DNA from: Phaseolus vulgaris
Lineage: Eukaryota; Streptophyta; Magnoliopsida; Fabales; Fabaceae
Direction: 5' to 3'
Assembly: GCF_000499845.2 (NCBI RefSeq)
Contig: NC_023754.2
Span: 11,034,963 to 11,098,962 of the forward strand
Length of the DNA: 64,000 bases
Shown here: piece after piece, positions 37,178-48,553 of the stretch
Position numbering within the stretch: the stretch's first letter is position 1
Layout: every line of letters begins with the position of its first letter
The notes under the pieces: model-generated
Database searches by the model: none
The model's input: only the letters and a program-made list of their open reading frames with translations
What the model was told of the DNA's origin: nothing
Program-made: the position numbers and the translations under genes

Positions 37178-38116
37178 CTAGCGGGAACACAAGCACTGAC
37201 GTGCCTGTGTATCCGCATTTTTTATTTTTGTTTCTTTAGTATTTTTTTTATTTTTCAAAAACAATTTCTCTTAATAAAATTAAAATGAGAAGTTAAAGAG
37301 TATACAATTAAATAGTAGTGTGTATCTGCATTTTTTATTTCTCTTTCTTTAGTATTTTTTTATTCTTCAAAAACAATTTCTCTTTATAACATTAAAATGA
37401 GAAGTTAAAGAGTATACTGTTAAAGAGTAGGTTAATAAAATAGTGGAGAGCGGTAATTAAAAGTTGCATATGACAAAGAGAATGAATGAATTTATTTATT
37501 TACATGAAAGTGAAAAGGAAAGAGAAAAGAAAGTGAGAAGTATGGTAAAAAAAGAATGTGTTATGGGTAGTGGAGAGAGAAAGTGGGGAGCAGGTACCTA
37601 TATATGAGAGAGAAAGTAGGAAGTAGGATACGTGGGTTATGTGTAGTGAAGAATCATAAAATCCGTTTCTTAAATCAATTTTAAAATTCTACAATTTTAA
37701 TAAAAGAGAATATCAATTTAAATAAAATAAGTAACGTAACAAATCTCCACTCTCCCGCTAAAGTGGTCCACAAAATATTACAAATATCTTTAATTTTTTA
37801 TTTAATAGAGAAGAAGATCTTTAAAACAGAAAAGTAACTAATCACTCTCTCCACTCTCCAGTTAAATAATAACAAATAAAATAAATTTTAAAATTTTAAA
37901 ATTATTTTATTAATTTTTGAAATTATAAAATGTCCAAATAACCAAAATAAATTAATACAATAAATTATTAAGTAAGGATAAAATGGAAAAAAAAATTAAG
38001 AGCAGTTAAGAGGGGAATAAGAAATGACACAATGACCATAATACAATAATAAAATAAATATTAATATTAGGAAAAAAAATTAAGAGCAGTTAAGAGGGGA
38101 ATCCCCTAGGTATAGA
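37178..38116 (-). mobile_element. Non-autonomous Helitron (939 bp)
   Basis: On the minus strand the element begins TCTATACC directly after a host A and ends CTAG directly before a host T, the rolling-circle signature. Near the 3' end is a hairpin (GGCAC-GTCA-GTGCT), then a 10-nt spacer TGTGTTCCCG, then CTAG. Related units lack the insertion. No Rep/helicase coding is present. Inside are two direct duplications: about 37205-37310 versus 37315-37410, and an AGCAGTTAAGAGGGGAAT block at about 38000 and 38084. Confidence 0.85.
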
Positions 38117-38344
38117 TGTTGTGTTAATTAGTTGTGTTGTGTTTATTAGAATCAATTGTGAATTTCTCTTTTATTAGAATGACTAGAAAAAGTATAATTA
38201 ATTATATTTTTAAAGATAAAAGTCCAGTAATTTTTAAATAATGACAGTATAATATATAGACAAAAAGCTAAATGAACAATAAGATAAGAATATATGTATT
38301 ATAGATAATATAATGTCACGAAAAATAAAATAAAAACTGATATT

Positions 38345-39552
38345 AAAAATCAATATACAATTGTTAAATTGTTGTACGTTTAGTTATTGTATGCAATTAA
38401 TTTGATAATGATAGAATCCCATGATTAGTGGATCACTACATAAAGCTTGTAATTTGGACGGATGAAAGTCTTCAAATACACTTATATTTCCTATACATGG
38501 AGTGATATAAGAAATTTGTTTTTTCTTATCATCTTCTTATATATAATTTTCTTATAGTTATAGATCGGTGTAATAACAAAATAAAAAGGAAAAAAAATTG
38601 AAGAAGTGAAATGCTTACTTGATCAGCGTCAGCCATTGCAACCAATGAAGAAGAACTTTGGAATATGGATATTTATAAAGAAAAATGTTTTATAAAGTAG
38701 CTCAACAACCATTCTTGTTAGTTTATATTTATTATGTTTTCAATATTACATTATAGATATATATTTACGTCATTTTTATAGGTTACGATGCTATTTTTTT
38801 TGGTTCTTATTTCATATACTAAATATATATTTGTACTAATATATTAAAAATAAATATATATTACATATATTAGTTTTAAAACGCTAATTTTCTAATTTTT
38901 ATAGTGTTTTTTTAATATTAACTATTCCTACTTGAATTTTACTCAATTTCTTAATCTTGTTAGCTTATTTTGTATTAATGACATGCAAAATTCGAATTTC
39001 AGTAATTTAGAGAACAATAATATCTTGAAGATTGGAAATAATATAAAAGTAAATAATATGTACTTGTGAGAATTGATTCAAATAATTTTAGAATATGAAA
39101 ATAAATTAATTTTTGTTTTGTTTTAAATAAATTTAAAACATGGAAAAAATAAATTTATCATTTTAATATTATTGTATGCAATTATTATACATAATTATTA
39201 TATGTTAGCTATTGTACGCAATTAATTTGATAATGATAATAGAATCCCATAGTTAGTGCATCACTACATAATTAACTTGTAATTTGTATACAGAAAATCT
39301 CTAAATACACTTATTTTTTCTATACATGCATGAAGTGATAACACACATGATGAAAAAAGATCTTCATTTTTCTTACCATCTTCTTATATACAATTTTCTT
39401 ATAGTTATAGATCGGTGCAATAACAAAATAAAAAGAAAAAATATGGAATGAGTGGAATGCTTACTGTTTATAAAGAAAAATGTTTTATACGGTAGGTCAA
39501 CAATCATTCTTATTCTATTCTTTTAGTGTATATTTATTATGTTTTCAATATT

Positions 39553-39583
<31 letters not shown>

Positions 39584-41152
39584 TCATATTCATATTCGTC
39601 ATTTTTATATGTTACAATGCTATTTTTTTTTTCTTATTTCATATACTAAATATATATTTGTCCTGATATATTAAAAATAAATATATATTACATATATTAG
39701 TTTTAAAACATTATTTTTCTAATTTTTATAGTTCATTTTTTTAATATTAACTATTTCTACTTGAATTTTACTCAATTTTTTAATCTTGTTAGCTTATTAT
39801 ATTAATGACACGCAATGTTCGAATTTCAGTAATTTACATGGAAATTGAAAATACTATAAAAGTAAATAATATGTACTTGTGAGTTGATTCAAAAATACTA
39901 TAAAAAAGTAGTATTTATTTCTACTTGTGTTTTTTTTTTAAATATATTTAAAACATGGAAAAGATGAATTAATCATTATAATATTAATGTACACAATTAT
40001 TGTACGTTAGTTATTGTACGCAAATAATCACAAATAATTTGATAATTTCATAATTAGTGGATTACTACATAATTATTCTCCAAATACACTTATATTCATA
40101 TACATGCATGGGGTGATAACATAAAGAGAATAAGAAATCATTATTCTCCAAATACACTTATATTTCCTATACATGCATGAGGCGATAACATAAAGAGAAT
40201 AAGAAATCTTAACTTTTGCTTACTTGATAAGCGTCAGTCATTGCTATTAGTCCTGCCTTAGCTCATGGATCTTCATGATCAACCATAGATCCCGTCCAGG
40301 TAAGTATGGAAAATAACCTTACATTCTTTCATTTTATATTCTTTGGTTGTCATTAGTTAATCTATACTGAGCAATGTGGGATTATCACATTTGTATACTC
40401 TGCACGTGTTTTAGGTTAAGCATTTTCCTCTACAAATGATTTTTAAACATGGAAAAGATAAATTGATCATTTTAATATTATTGTACGTAATTATTATACA
40501 CATTTATTATAGTTTTTGTACGCAATTAATTTGATAATGATAGAATTTCATAATTATGGGATCATTACATAATTAAATTGCAATTTGTACAGAGAAAGTT
40601 TTCAAATACACATATTTTTTCTATACATGCATGGAGTGATAACACACCAGAAAATAAAAAATATTGATTTCTCATATACAATATATATGAAAAAATATTT
40701 ATAAAGAAAAATGTTTTATAAAGTAGCTCAACAAAATATATATATATATATATATATTTGTATTAATATATTAAAAATAAATATATATTACATATATTAG
40801 TTTTAATACGCTAATTTTTTAATTTTTATAATTCACTTTTTTAATATTAACTATTTCTACTTGAATTTTTTACTTAGTGTTATTTTATCAAAAGTTTATT
40901 CAAATAATTTTAGAATATGATTTTTTTTTGTTTTAAATAAATTTAAAATATGGAAAAGATGAATTAATCATTTTAATATTATTGTACGCAATTATTATAC
41001 ATAATTATTGTATGTTAGTTATTGTACGCAATTAATCACAATTAATTTGATAATCCACTACTTATATTTCTTATACGTGCATGGAATGATAACACACCAG
41101 AGAATAAGAAATCTTGATTTTTGCTTACTTATCATGTCAGCCATTCTAAATA
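38345..41152. repeat. Array of about five 0.5-0.8-kb repeats with U1 fragments
   Basis: Units begin with a recurring 'ttattgtacgcaattaattt' start at about 38384, 39208, 40010, 40512 and 41010; the first two are about 800 bp and the later ones about 500 bp. They contain a shared TGCTTACTTGAT-type block and (AT)n runs. Two of them carry the 5' part of a class A U1 with its promoter. On the minus strand a block near 38618-38660 reads TATA-like box, short leader, ATGGCTGACGCTGATCAA (MADADQ), then GTAAGC, like a tiny first exon; no downstream exon was found. Confidence 0.7.
40253..40307 (-). ncRNA. Truncated class A U1 (copy A5): first about 55 nt
   Basis: Retains the canonical 5' end AUACUUACCUGGACGGGAUC and stem-loop I (loop GAUCAUGAAG); stem-loops II-IV and the Sm site are gone. 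The promoter is complete: TATAAAAT at 40331-40338 and USE ATCCCACATTG at 40372-40382. Any transcript could not assemble a normal snRNP but would carry the splice-site-pairing end. Confidence 0.88.
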
Positions 41153-41211
41153 GTTACTGTCTTAGCCCATGGACCTTCATGATCAACCATAGACTTCGTC
41201 CAGGTAAGTAT
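41153..41211 (-). ncRNA. Truncated class A U1 (copy A6): first about 59 nt
   Basis: As the previous fragment, with 5' end AUACUUACCUGGACGAAGUC and stem-loop I loop GAUCAUGAAGG. TATAAAAT lies at 41235-41242; USE ATCCCACATTA at 41276-41286 (two mismatches). It ends at about the same U1 nucleotide as the other truncated copies. Confidence 0.88.
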
Positions 41212-42162
41212 GGAAAATAACCTTACACTCTTTCATTTTATATTCTTTGGTTGTCATTAGTTAATCTATACTGAGTAATGTGGGATTATCACATAGCTTA
41301 ATTATTTTCCTCTACAAATGATTCTCTTCATTGACATCTATTTATTTGCATGAGTATGAAACTCCTTTGATTTCTATAAAGAATAAAAAGTATTACCAAA
41401 ATAAATCAGGAAATTGTTATTTCTAAAGAAAATATTAAATGTTGAGGTGCTGAGAAACCAAAAGTAATTGGTAAGATGATACATAATTTCAAAATTTTAA
41501 TATGGTAAGTTATTAACATCATAATTAGAGTAACCAGGTAGTGTAGATTAATGCTTACATGGTTTCATAGAATGTGAAAATCAAAAGTATTTAATGTGAC
41601 AGAAATTGTGGTATCTTGAGAAATTTAACTTTATTTATACTTTACTAAAACAAATCTAGATATTGCATACACACGTATTTCTCATTAATGATTGAAAATA
41701 TTTATTTTATTTTACTGACTTTAGATGAATCAGATTCGAGTAAAATATTTTGATCTCTACTTATGTGATTGGAGCATTATTTGTATTCTGTTTGACAGAT
41801 ATGATTATCTCCGATATGTTAATATATTGTATACATTATAACTTCTTTTGTATTTTTGTGAATTAGTAATATATTGTATACATTATAACTTCTTTTGTAT
41901 TTGTGAATTAGTATTTTTATAACACTGATAAATGCATTATCCTGGCTAATAAATCAATATTCATTAGAAAAAGTTGTATGCTATTTTTCTTCCCTAATCT
42001 ATTATAAACAAGTATGCAATGCAACACATAATACTTTCAAAAAATAGTTTTTCATTTTGAGAATCATGTTTTATAAATTTCAAAAAATCATTGTGATTTT
42101 TTTTTATACTTTTTTATTTTGAAATTAAAACTGGTACAACCGTAATACTGTCAAGTTATTCT

Positions 42163-42619
42163 TCATCACTATAAAGTAGATTTACTGATGTTTCATAGTC
42201 TTCCATGATGCCACTCTCCTTATGTTTTTTTAGAGAAAGAAAGAAAATGAGTAAAGATTGGAGCTAGAGGGAAATGATAAGTGGATGAGAGAGAAAGGTA
42301 AGCCGGGATCAAAATCTATCTGATTATTAATATTTTTGTATTTAATTAAGTTATATTTATCTTTTATTAAAAGTTTTTATCTCTTTGTTCATATCTTTAA
42401 CTTCCTCCTTGTCTCCTTCTTTAACACAATCTTCTAATGTTCTACTAGTAGTACTAGAGATGTGCTTTTTTAAATAAATAAAAAATGAATTACAATATTG
42501 AGAAGAAAAATGAAATATATATTTTTTTTCTAATATCCAAATTGTCATTACAAGACACCATATAAGTCCTGCAATTAATAAAAAAATGAAAATAGTTAGA
42601 GAAAATAAAAATTAGATGT
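42163..42619. other. Spacer with a dispersed repeat fragment
   Basis: No gene. The stretch at about 42500-42640 is similar to 60890-61020 (shared wording around 'aaatagttagagaaaataaaaatt'), indicating a dispersed repeat or an old duplication of flanking DNA. Confidence 0.5.
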
Positions 42620-43360
42620 GATATATTATAATTGGAATTAAGGTTTGAAATAAAATTTATAAAAAAATAAAAAAGAATATATCATATTTATCTTATTTAT
42701 TATTTAATCATGTTATATACCAAAATTTGTAAATATACAGATTAAGTTCTTAATATATAATTTATAAATTAATTTAAAAAAATAGTATGCAAAACTAACT
42801 AAACCATATCAAAATATAACATTATATAAAGTATTAATAACATTTTGAGTTGTAATATATTTATATTTATAATTATAATTATAATTTTAATATATATATA
42901 TATATATATAACTTGAAGTCTATCGTTATATTTATTTATAAATAAATTATATATTTTAATTATAAAAAAATGATAAATATTTTTATATTATTATTTTTGT
43001 ACCAGCAAAAGTCTTTAGTATTTAACTTAAAATTTAGCACATAAGTACTTTTATAAATGAATAAATATTAATAATGTAAATAACAATTTTAGAACATTTC
43101 GTTTATATAAAACATTCGAAATAAAAAACATATATTTTCATATCATGATATTTAATTGAGTACTAACACTTAAAATTCAGACAATGAATAAGTGTATGGA
43201 GAGATAAAATTTTAGACAAAAATTGACCATTTTTGTAACAAAACTACAATATATTTATTATATAATTTTATTTTTAATATATACATATATTAATTATGAT
43301 ATATATGAATTATAATATTATCTAAAATGTATCCTTAAAAAATAAAAATCTTAAATAAGT
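42620..43360 (+). repeat. Diverged direct repeat, left copy
   Basis: Blocks in this AT-rich stretch recur in the same order at 46110-47400, for example 'aaatgaataaatattaataatgt' (near 43055 and 47100; identical core shorter than 20) and 'atataattttatttttaat' (near 43260 and 47325). No coding potential. Probably a decayed duplicated transposon or segment. Confidence 0.6.
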
Positions 43361-44105
43361 TGATGATTTAAATATCAATCTAAAATCTATAATATTATAA
43401 AATTATGATATAGTAAGAAATATATAACTATTTGTATAAAATTATATTTAGACACTAAATTTAAAAATTTAAAGTTGATGATTTAAATACTTTTTCATAA
43501 GTAATTAAAATATGTTAATCACATAAGAACTATATTAATTTTTTCAAAACAAAATCAGTAAAATATTTATGGTAAAGTAAATTTAAATTTTCTTATTTTA
43601 TTTTATAAAAATATTTTTTATATTTGTGTATTATAAGTAGTATATTTTATTTGATAAATTAAATTTAAATTTCTATTACTAATTTCGTAAATTTTATTTA
43701 TCCATTTTAAAATAATATTGAAAAAAATTATATAAGTTAGTTAACTGAAACTAAAAATACTAAAATAAAAACAATAGAAAATAGGTACCAATTTGATTTT
43801 AAATTAATTTCTCATTCTATTAATTAAATAAAAATATTATATATATATATTTTTTAAAAAGTTTTCATATTAGGCATCACTATGCTACTTGACATCTCAG
43901 CTAGGCTAATACCTCAAGTAACAACAATCATTTGTCATCACATGAAAAAAATATTATTAAAAAAAAAGAAAAAAAGAAAAAACAAAAATATGAGAGACTA
44001 AACCAAAACTCATATGTTAACAAAAACGATACATAGTAGACTATACATATTAATAAAGAATTCTAAGAACAAACTAGATGAAAACCTACTATACCAATGA
44101 AAGGA
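43361..44105. other. AT-rich spacer, nothing recognised
   Basis: Low-complexity AT-rich DNA with A-runs (about 43944-43985). I see no gene, terminal repeat or RNA. Confidence 0.5.
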
Positions 44106-45320
44106 TTATTTATGAATAAATCCTAAATTAGCCAACTTATCCGCACATGCATTTCCTTCACGAAAAATATGTAACCCTAAACCCGATTTTTCCACAGTAA
44201 TTAAGACAAGTATTTCATCGAAGCATCCAAGGAACATTTGTTCTATCAGTAAACGTAGCACAAACCAAGACATAGTCACATTCCAGTCAGGCATTAGTAA
44301 GTTCCGACTTTTGCTTCCTCCAAAGCATATATAACTCCATAAAATTAAGCAACCAAAAGCAATCTGAATGTCAAGAAACACAGAGAAAGCTCCAGTAAAC
44401 TCCCCCATACTCCCACGAAAAATACCTCCACAAGTGGCAAGACCTGTATAACCCTAGCATCTCCATCAGTGTTACTTTTAACCCAGCCTGGTGAAGGAAA
44501 CTCCCATCTAACAGGAAGAGGACGAAGAACTTTACCAGTACAAGTATTAATACCAACAAACTTAATCAAACTGAAATCTATCATATCATTCTTCATTGAA
44601 GCTTTAGACGACTTTAAATCTTTAATAACTGAAATATCCCTAGAAATTTCAATCTTATCCTGAAAACGAGCATAATTCCTCATACGCCATAACATCCAAA
44701 TAGAAAAAGTTATCACAAGAAGCTTAATCAATTTAACCAAAGGACTACCATCACTTTTAATAAAAGAAAGAAGATCATCCTTATTAGAGAAATGAAAAGT
44801 AGGAAAAATCTGTCGAACCCAACTCCAAATATACAAAGCATTATGGCATTCAAAAAATAAATGATGAATAGATTCTTCATGCTTTCACAAAGCGTACTCA
44901 TAGAACAAATATGAAGACCTTTATTTTGAATATGTGGATTTGTAGGAAGCCGCCCATGAAAAACTTTCCAAAGGACAAGTGTTTTGGAAGGTGGGATATC
45001 TGAAGACCAAATAAATTTACCCTAACCACAAGGAACTCCTAGTTCCAAAGAAAAAGGTCCTAACCGATTTAAGAGTGAACCGACCATACTCATCTAGAAT
45101 CCAATTAGGAACATCCTGATCCGCCCTAACCATGATATGACTAAAAAGATGAGGCATCTACCGTAAAGACAGCGGAATATTTCAATCACAACCTGTCCAA
45201 AACTGTATCCGGAATGCTAATACCATCAGATAACCGAGCAATATGTGCTAAAGGAATAGTAGAACACCATTTATCATTCCAAAAATTAATAAAAGAAATT
45301 GTACCAACCGTCCATAGTAG
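44106..45320 (-). pseudogene. LINE (non-LTR) fragment: zf-RVT and RNase H region
   Basis: On the minus strand, from the upstream side: KTLVLWKVFHGRLPTN, then KGLHICSMSTLC and HHLFF-CHNALYIWSWVR (zf-RVT type, the end of a plant L1 RT reading), then SPGWVKSNTDGDA (start of an RVT_3 RNase H domain) and HIFREGNACADKLANLG (its end). The parts lie in different frames (44345-44836 and 44106-44408) and stops occur above 44836. The reverse-transcriptase core and endonuclease are absent, so this is a short remnant near the element's 3' end. Confidence 0.8.
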
Positions 45321-46109
45321 AATAAAACTGCTTAAATTATATATATTATTTATTCATATATTTTATTTTATATACAAATTTAACCAAGACAAATATACAT
45401 GTTAGGAAATGTGTGGAAATTTTGTTATAACATTACACTTATTAATGTGGAATATGTTTTCAATCATTATAAATATCTGATTAAGTTCGGTCTATGTAAT
45501 GCAAAAATCTTAATTGTGTCTTTAATTTTTTTTTTATCATTTGTCTTGACTTGATTTAGAATTGACTTCTCCTCAAGATCATAATGGTATTTTTTTCACT
45601 ATGTGTCATTTCATAAAAAGAATGTGAAATATAATAAGAAAAAAAAAACTTTTTCATTCAAAGAAAAGTAAAAAAAAATAAAAAAAATCACATGAAGATA
45701 CGTGATACATCTTCCATAACTTCGTGCCTCAAAAACAAATTTCTAAATTTTTTAATTATGAGCATCATATTTTTAACATCTTCTCTTTCATAACTTGCAA
45801 AAACAATCAAGCATATAGTCCAATTCAACCTCAATTAGATTTCTTCTCATTTTGAAATTTATCTTATTAAAAGGTTTCAATCCTTAAAAAAAATACCTAT
45901 AAATTAAAGATCAATTTTCAATGTGAAATATATTTTTAATCTTTATAAACATGTTAGAATCTGTTTGAGAGTTCAATGCCAGTATAATGTTGTGCAAAAA
46001 TTTTGTACCCATAACTAACTAAAAATTATAATAATGTGACTTTTAAAATTGGAATGATGTTACTGCAAAATAATAAAATTTTTAATATATATATATATAT
46101 AATGATTTT
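45321..46109. other. AT-rich spacer, nothing recognised
   Basis: No gene or RNA seen. A-rich runs lie near 45640-45680. Confidence 0.5.
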
Positions 46110-47400
46110 TGAGAGATAACTGTGAAAATTATTTTTACTAAATATAATTACAAGATATAGTTGATTTACGGTATGAAATAAAATTTATAAGAACTTTCAT
46201 AGTTATCTTATGTATTATTCAATTTTGTTATGTAATAAAATTTGTAAAATTGTATATTAAGTGGTTAATACATAATTTATACGTTAAACCAAAATATAAA
46301 TGTGAAAATTATTTTTACTAAATATAACTATAAGATATAGTTGATTGAATGTATGAAATAAAATGTATAAAAAAAATCATAGTTATCTTATGTATTATTC
46401 AATCTTGTTATGTAATAAAATTTGTAAATTTGTATATTTAAGCGGTTAATACATAATTTAAACCAAAATATAAACATTATATGAAGTAGTAATAATATTT
46501 TTAGTTCTAATACATTTATAATTATGATTTTAATATATATAACTTAAAGTCAATCATTATATCTATAAAAAAATTATTAAAAAAAGATAAAAATGTTTTA
46601 TATTATTATTTTATCACCAGTAAGCTATGTAGCACAGATATTGACAGACACATAGATATGTATAATCTCTAAAATGTAGGATACGGGGACACGAATCTAT
46701 ATATTATATAATTATGAATTATATAAATTGACAATAAAGATTTATGTGCACAAGTATGTTTCAGATTTGATTTTTTTAGCAGAAAGATATTTTCATGCCT
46801 GGTTCAAAAAGTTTTGTTCCTTATTTTTATAATCATTATAAAAAATTATACAATAAATATGAGCTTTTAGAAAATTAAATATATTTCTCCTTTTTAAAAT
46901 TGTGTTGGAACCATGCTAAAATTTTCATAAATCTAACAAATGTTTTTTGAATTAGACACTTCACCGATACGTATCCTATGAGTGTCAATGTCCAATACAT
47001 GAGTTCGACACGAACATGTCATTTAAGAGGAATGTTTGAGTCTCATAGTCAATAAATCTCCCAAGTTTAACTTAAAATTTAAAACATAAGTAATTTTATA
47101 AATGAATAAATATTAATAATGTAGATAAAGCATATTTTATGATAAAACAATGAAAATAAAAAATACATATTCAAAAGTTCTCTATATCACACTATATATT
47201 GAGTACTAATATTTATTAATGAAAAAAATTACTTAGATACAATACAATGAATATAACTATTTTGAAAGATAATATTTGTGTGGAGAGACAAAATTTGATA
47301 TATTTTTAACAAAACTTATATTTATTATATAATTTTATTTTTAATATATAAATATATTCATTATGATATTGTCTAAAATTTATTCTTGCAAAATAAAATC
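46110..47400 (+). repeat. Diverged direct repeat, right copy, with internal 187-bp tandem duplication
   Basis: Counterpart of 42620-43360. The first part is itself doubled: 46110-46296 and 46297-46480 are near-copies (GTGAAAATTATTTTTACTAA start). Between about 46620 and 47048 sits extra sequence absent from the left copy, carrying GATACGGGGACACGAAT near its left side and GATACGTATCC / TTCGACACGAACATG near its right side, a palindrome-prone dispersed repeat type seen in plant genomes. Confidence 0.6.
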
Positions 47401-48553
47401 TTAAATAGTTTATAATAACTGGTAAGAAGTATTTAATTTTTTATACGTTAGATATTGTGTTTCAATGATAGCATCAAATCATTTTACATTACATATAGCT
47501 TTTTTTCTCTATTACTAAATGAAGAGAAGAAATGTAATTTTTTAATTTAGTTTGTAAAATATTTATCAAATACAAATTAGCTTAGTTGTTATTTATTAAG
47601 TGAGTTTTGTATGTGAAGTTTTTTACTTTTTTTTTTGCTAAATGAATTTATATGACTAGCATTTGTGCGAAGTTCTCATTCTGTGATTCAAAAATATATT
47701 TTATAATATATTGATTTTCATATTATTCTTAGTGAATTTTTGAAATTAAATTTTAGTTTTATATGATGAGAATTCCACTTTCAACAATTTTATAAATTAA
47801 ATTAATTTCACGTTTTTCAGCTCTTGCACTTGTTTGTATAGTCTCTATATCGAATGTTGCACGCTCTAGTTTTAAAATGGTCTTCTTACCATGATACTGA
47901 AAACAGAGATGATAACAAATCTTTTTTCCTATATTATTTGTCTATCATCTTAATATATGATTGATTTTATTTTTAGAACATTATTGATATCTATCAAATT
48001 TACAAGAAAATAGTTGATATGTTGTAGAGGAAACACAATAATTACTAAAATAGTCACTGCTTCATGTTAATCCCAATAATTTGTGTCAGACAAGTTTAGT
48101 TCTTTTCTTTACACTTTCTTTTTCAGCTACATTTACTTAACAAGATATCATCCGCTTCAACGTCGGAAACTATTATTCCAAATGTATGAATTAATTCAAT
48201 TTAATCTTTTCACCATGAATAATTAACTTGCATTCGAACTATATGGTGACTAAACCTTTATTATTAGGCTGAAGCTAGTTTTACTTATTTTAATGATCTT
48301 TTGATTCAATATGACATTCTTCATCTCTCTTGTCTATAGGAAAAATATATATATAGCAGCAGCTCTATATAAATAATAGAATCTCCTCCCAAGATCAGTT
48401 ACAAAGTGAACCAACAAAGGTGTGCTTCTCTTCCTGTCAACCCAATACTTTCATATTTGCATGCATTTTTTACTTTTAAAAATTCAGTGTCATGTTTTCT
48501 CTCTCCTAAAACAAGTGTATACATTAGAAATTTGTTGTAGTCATATTGCATTA
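47401..48553. other. AT-rich spacer ahead of the CACTA transposase
   Basis: No gene seen. It should contain the left end of the CACTA element, but I found no CACTACAAAA terminus or subterminal repeats, so the left end appears lost or highly diverged. Confidence 0.45.

Larger units (their letters stand above)
36561..42162. repeat. U1 duplication unit D (heavily rearranged)
   Basis: Starts with sequence equivalent to about 28025 in unit B, is interrupted by the Helitron (37178-38116), resumes as unit sequence with a large deletion that removed the class B U1, and then passes into the 0.5-0.8-kb repeat array with two truncated class A U1 copies. Similarity to the other units ends near 42162. 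Confidence 0.75.

Noticed and set aside
37998..38104. Two spaced AGCAGTTAAGAGGGGAAT blocks considered as a CRISPR-like repeat or TSD
   Set aside because: Only two copies, within the Helitron, in plant DNA; simple internal duplication.
39480..39674. 64-codon open frame over an (AT)n run
   Set aside because: Low-complexity Tyr/Ile repeats from the microsatellite.
42163..42180. CACTATAAAG as a candidate left end of the CACTA element
   Set aside because: Does not match the CACTACAAAAA terminus, no subterminal repeats follow, and the preceding bases do not match the GTT at the right end.
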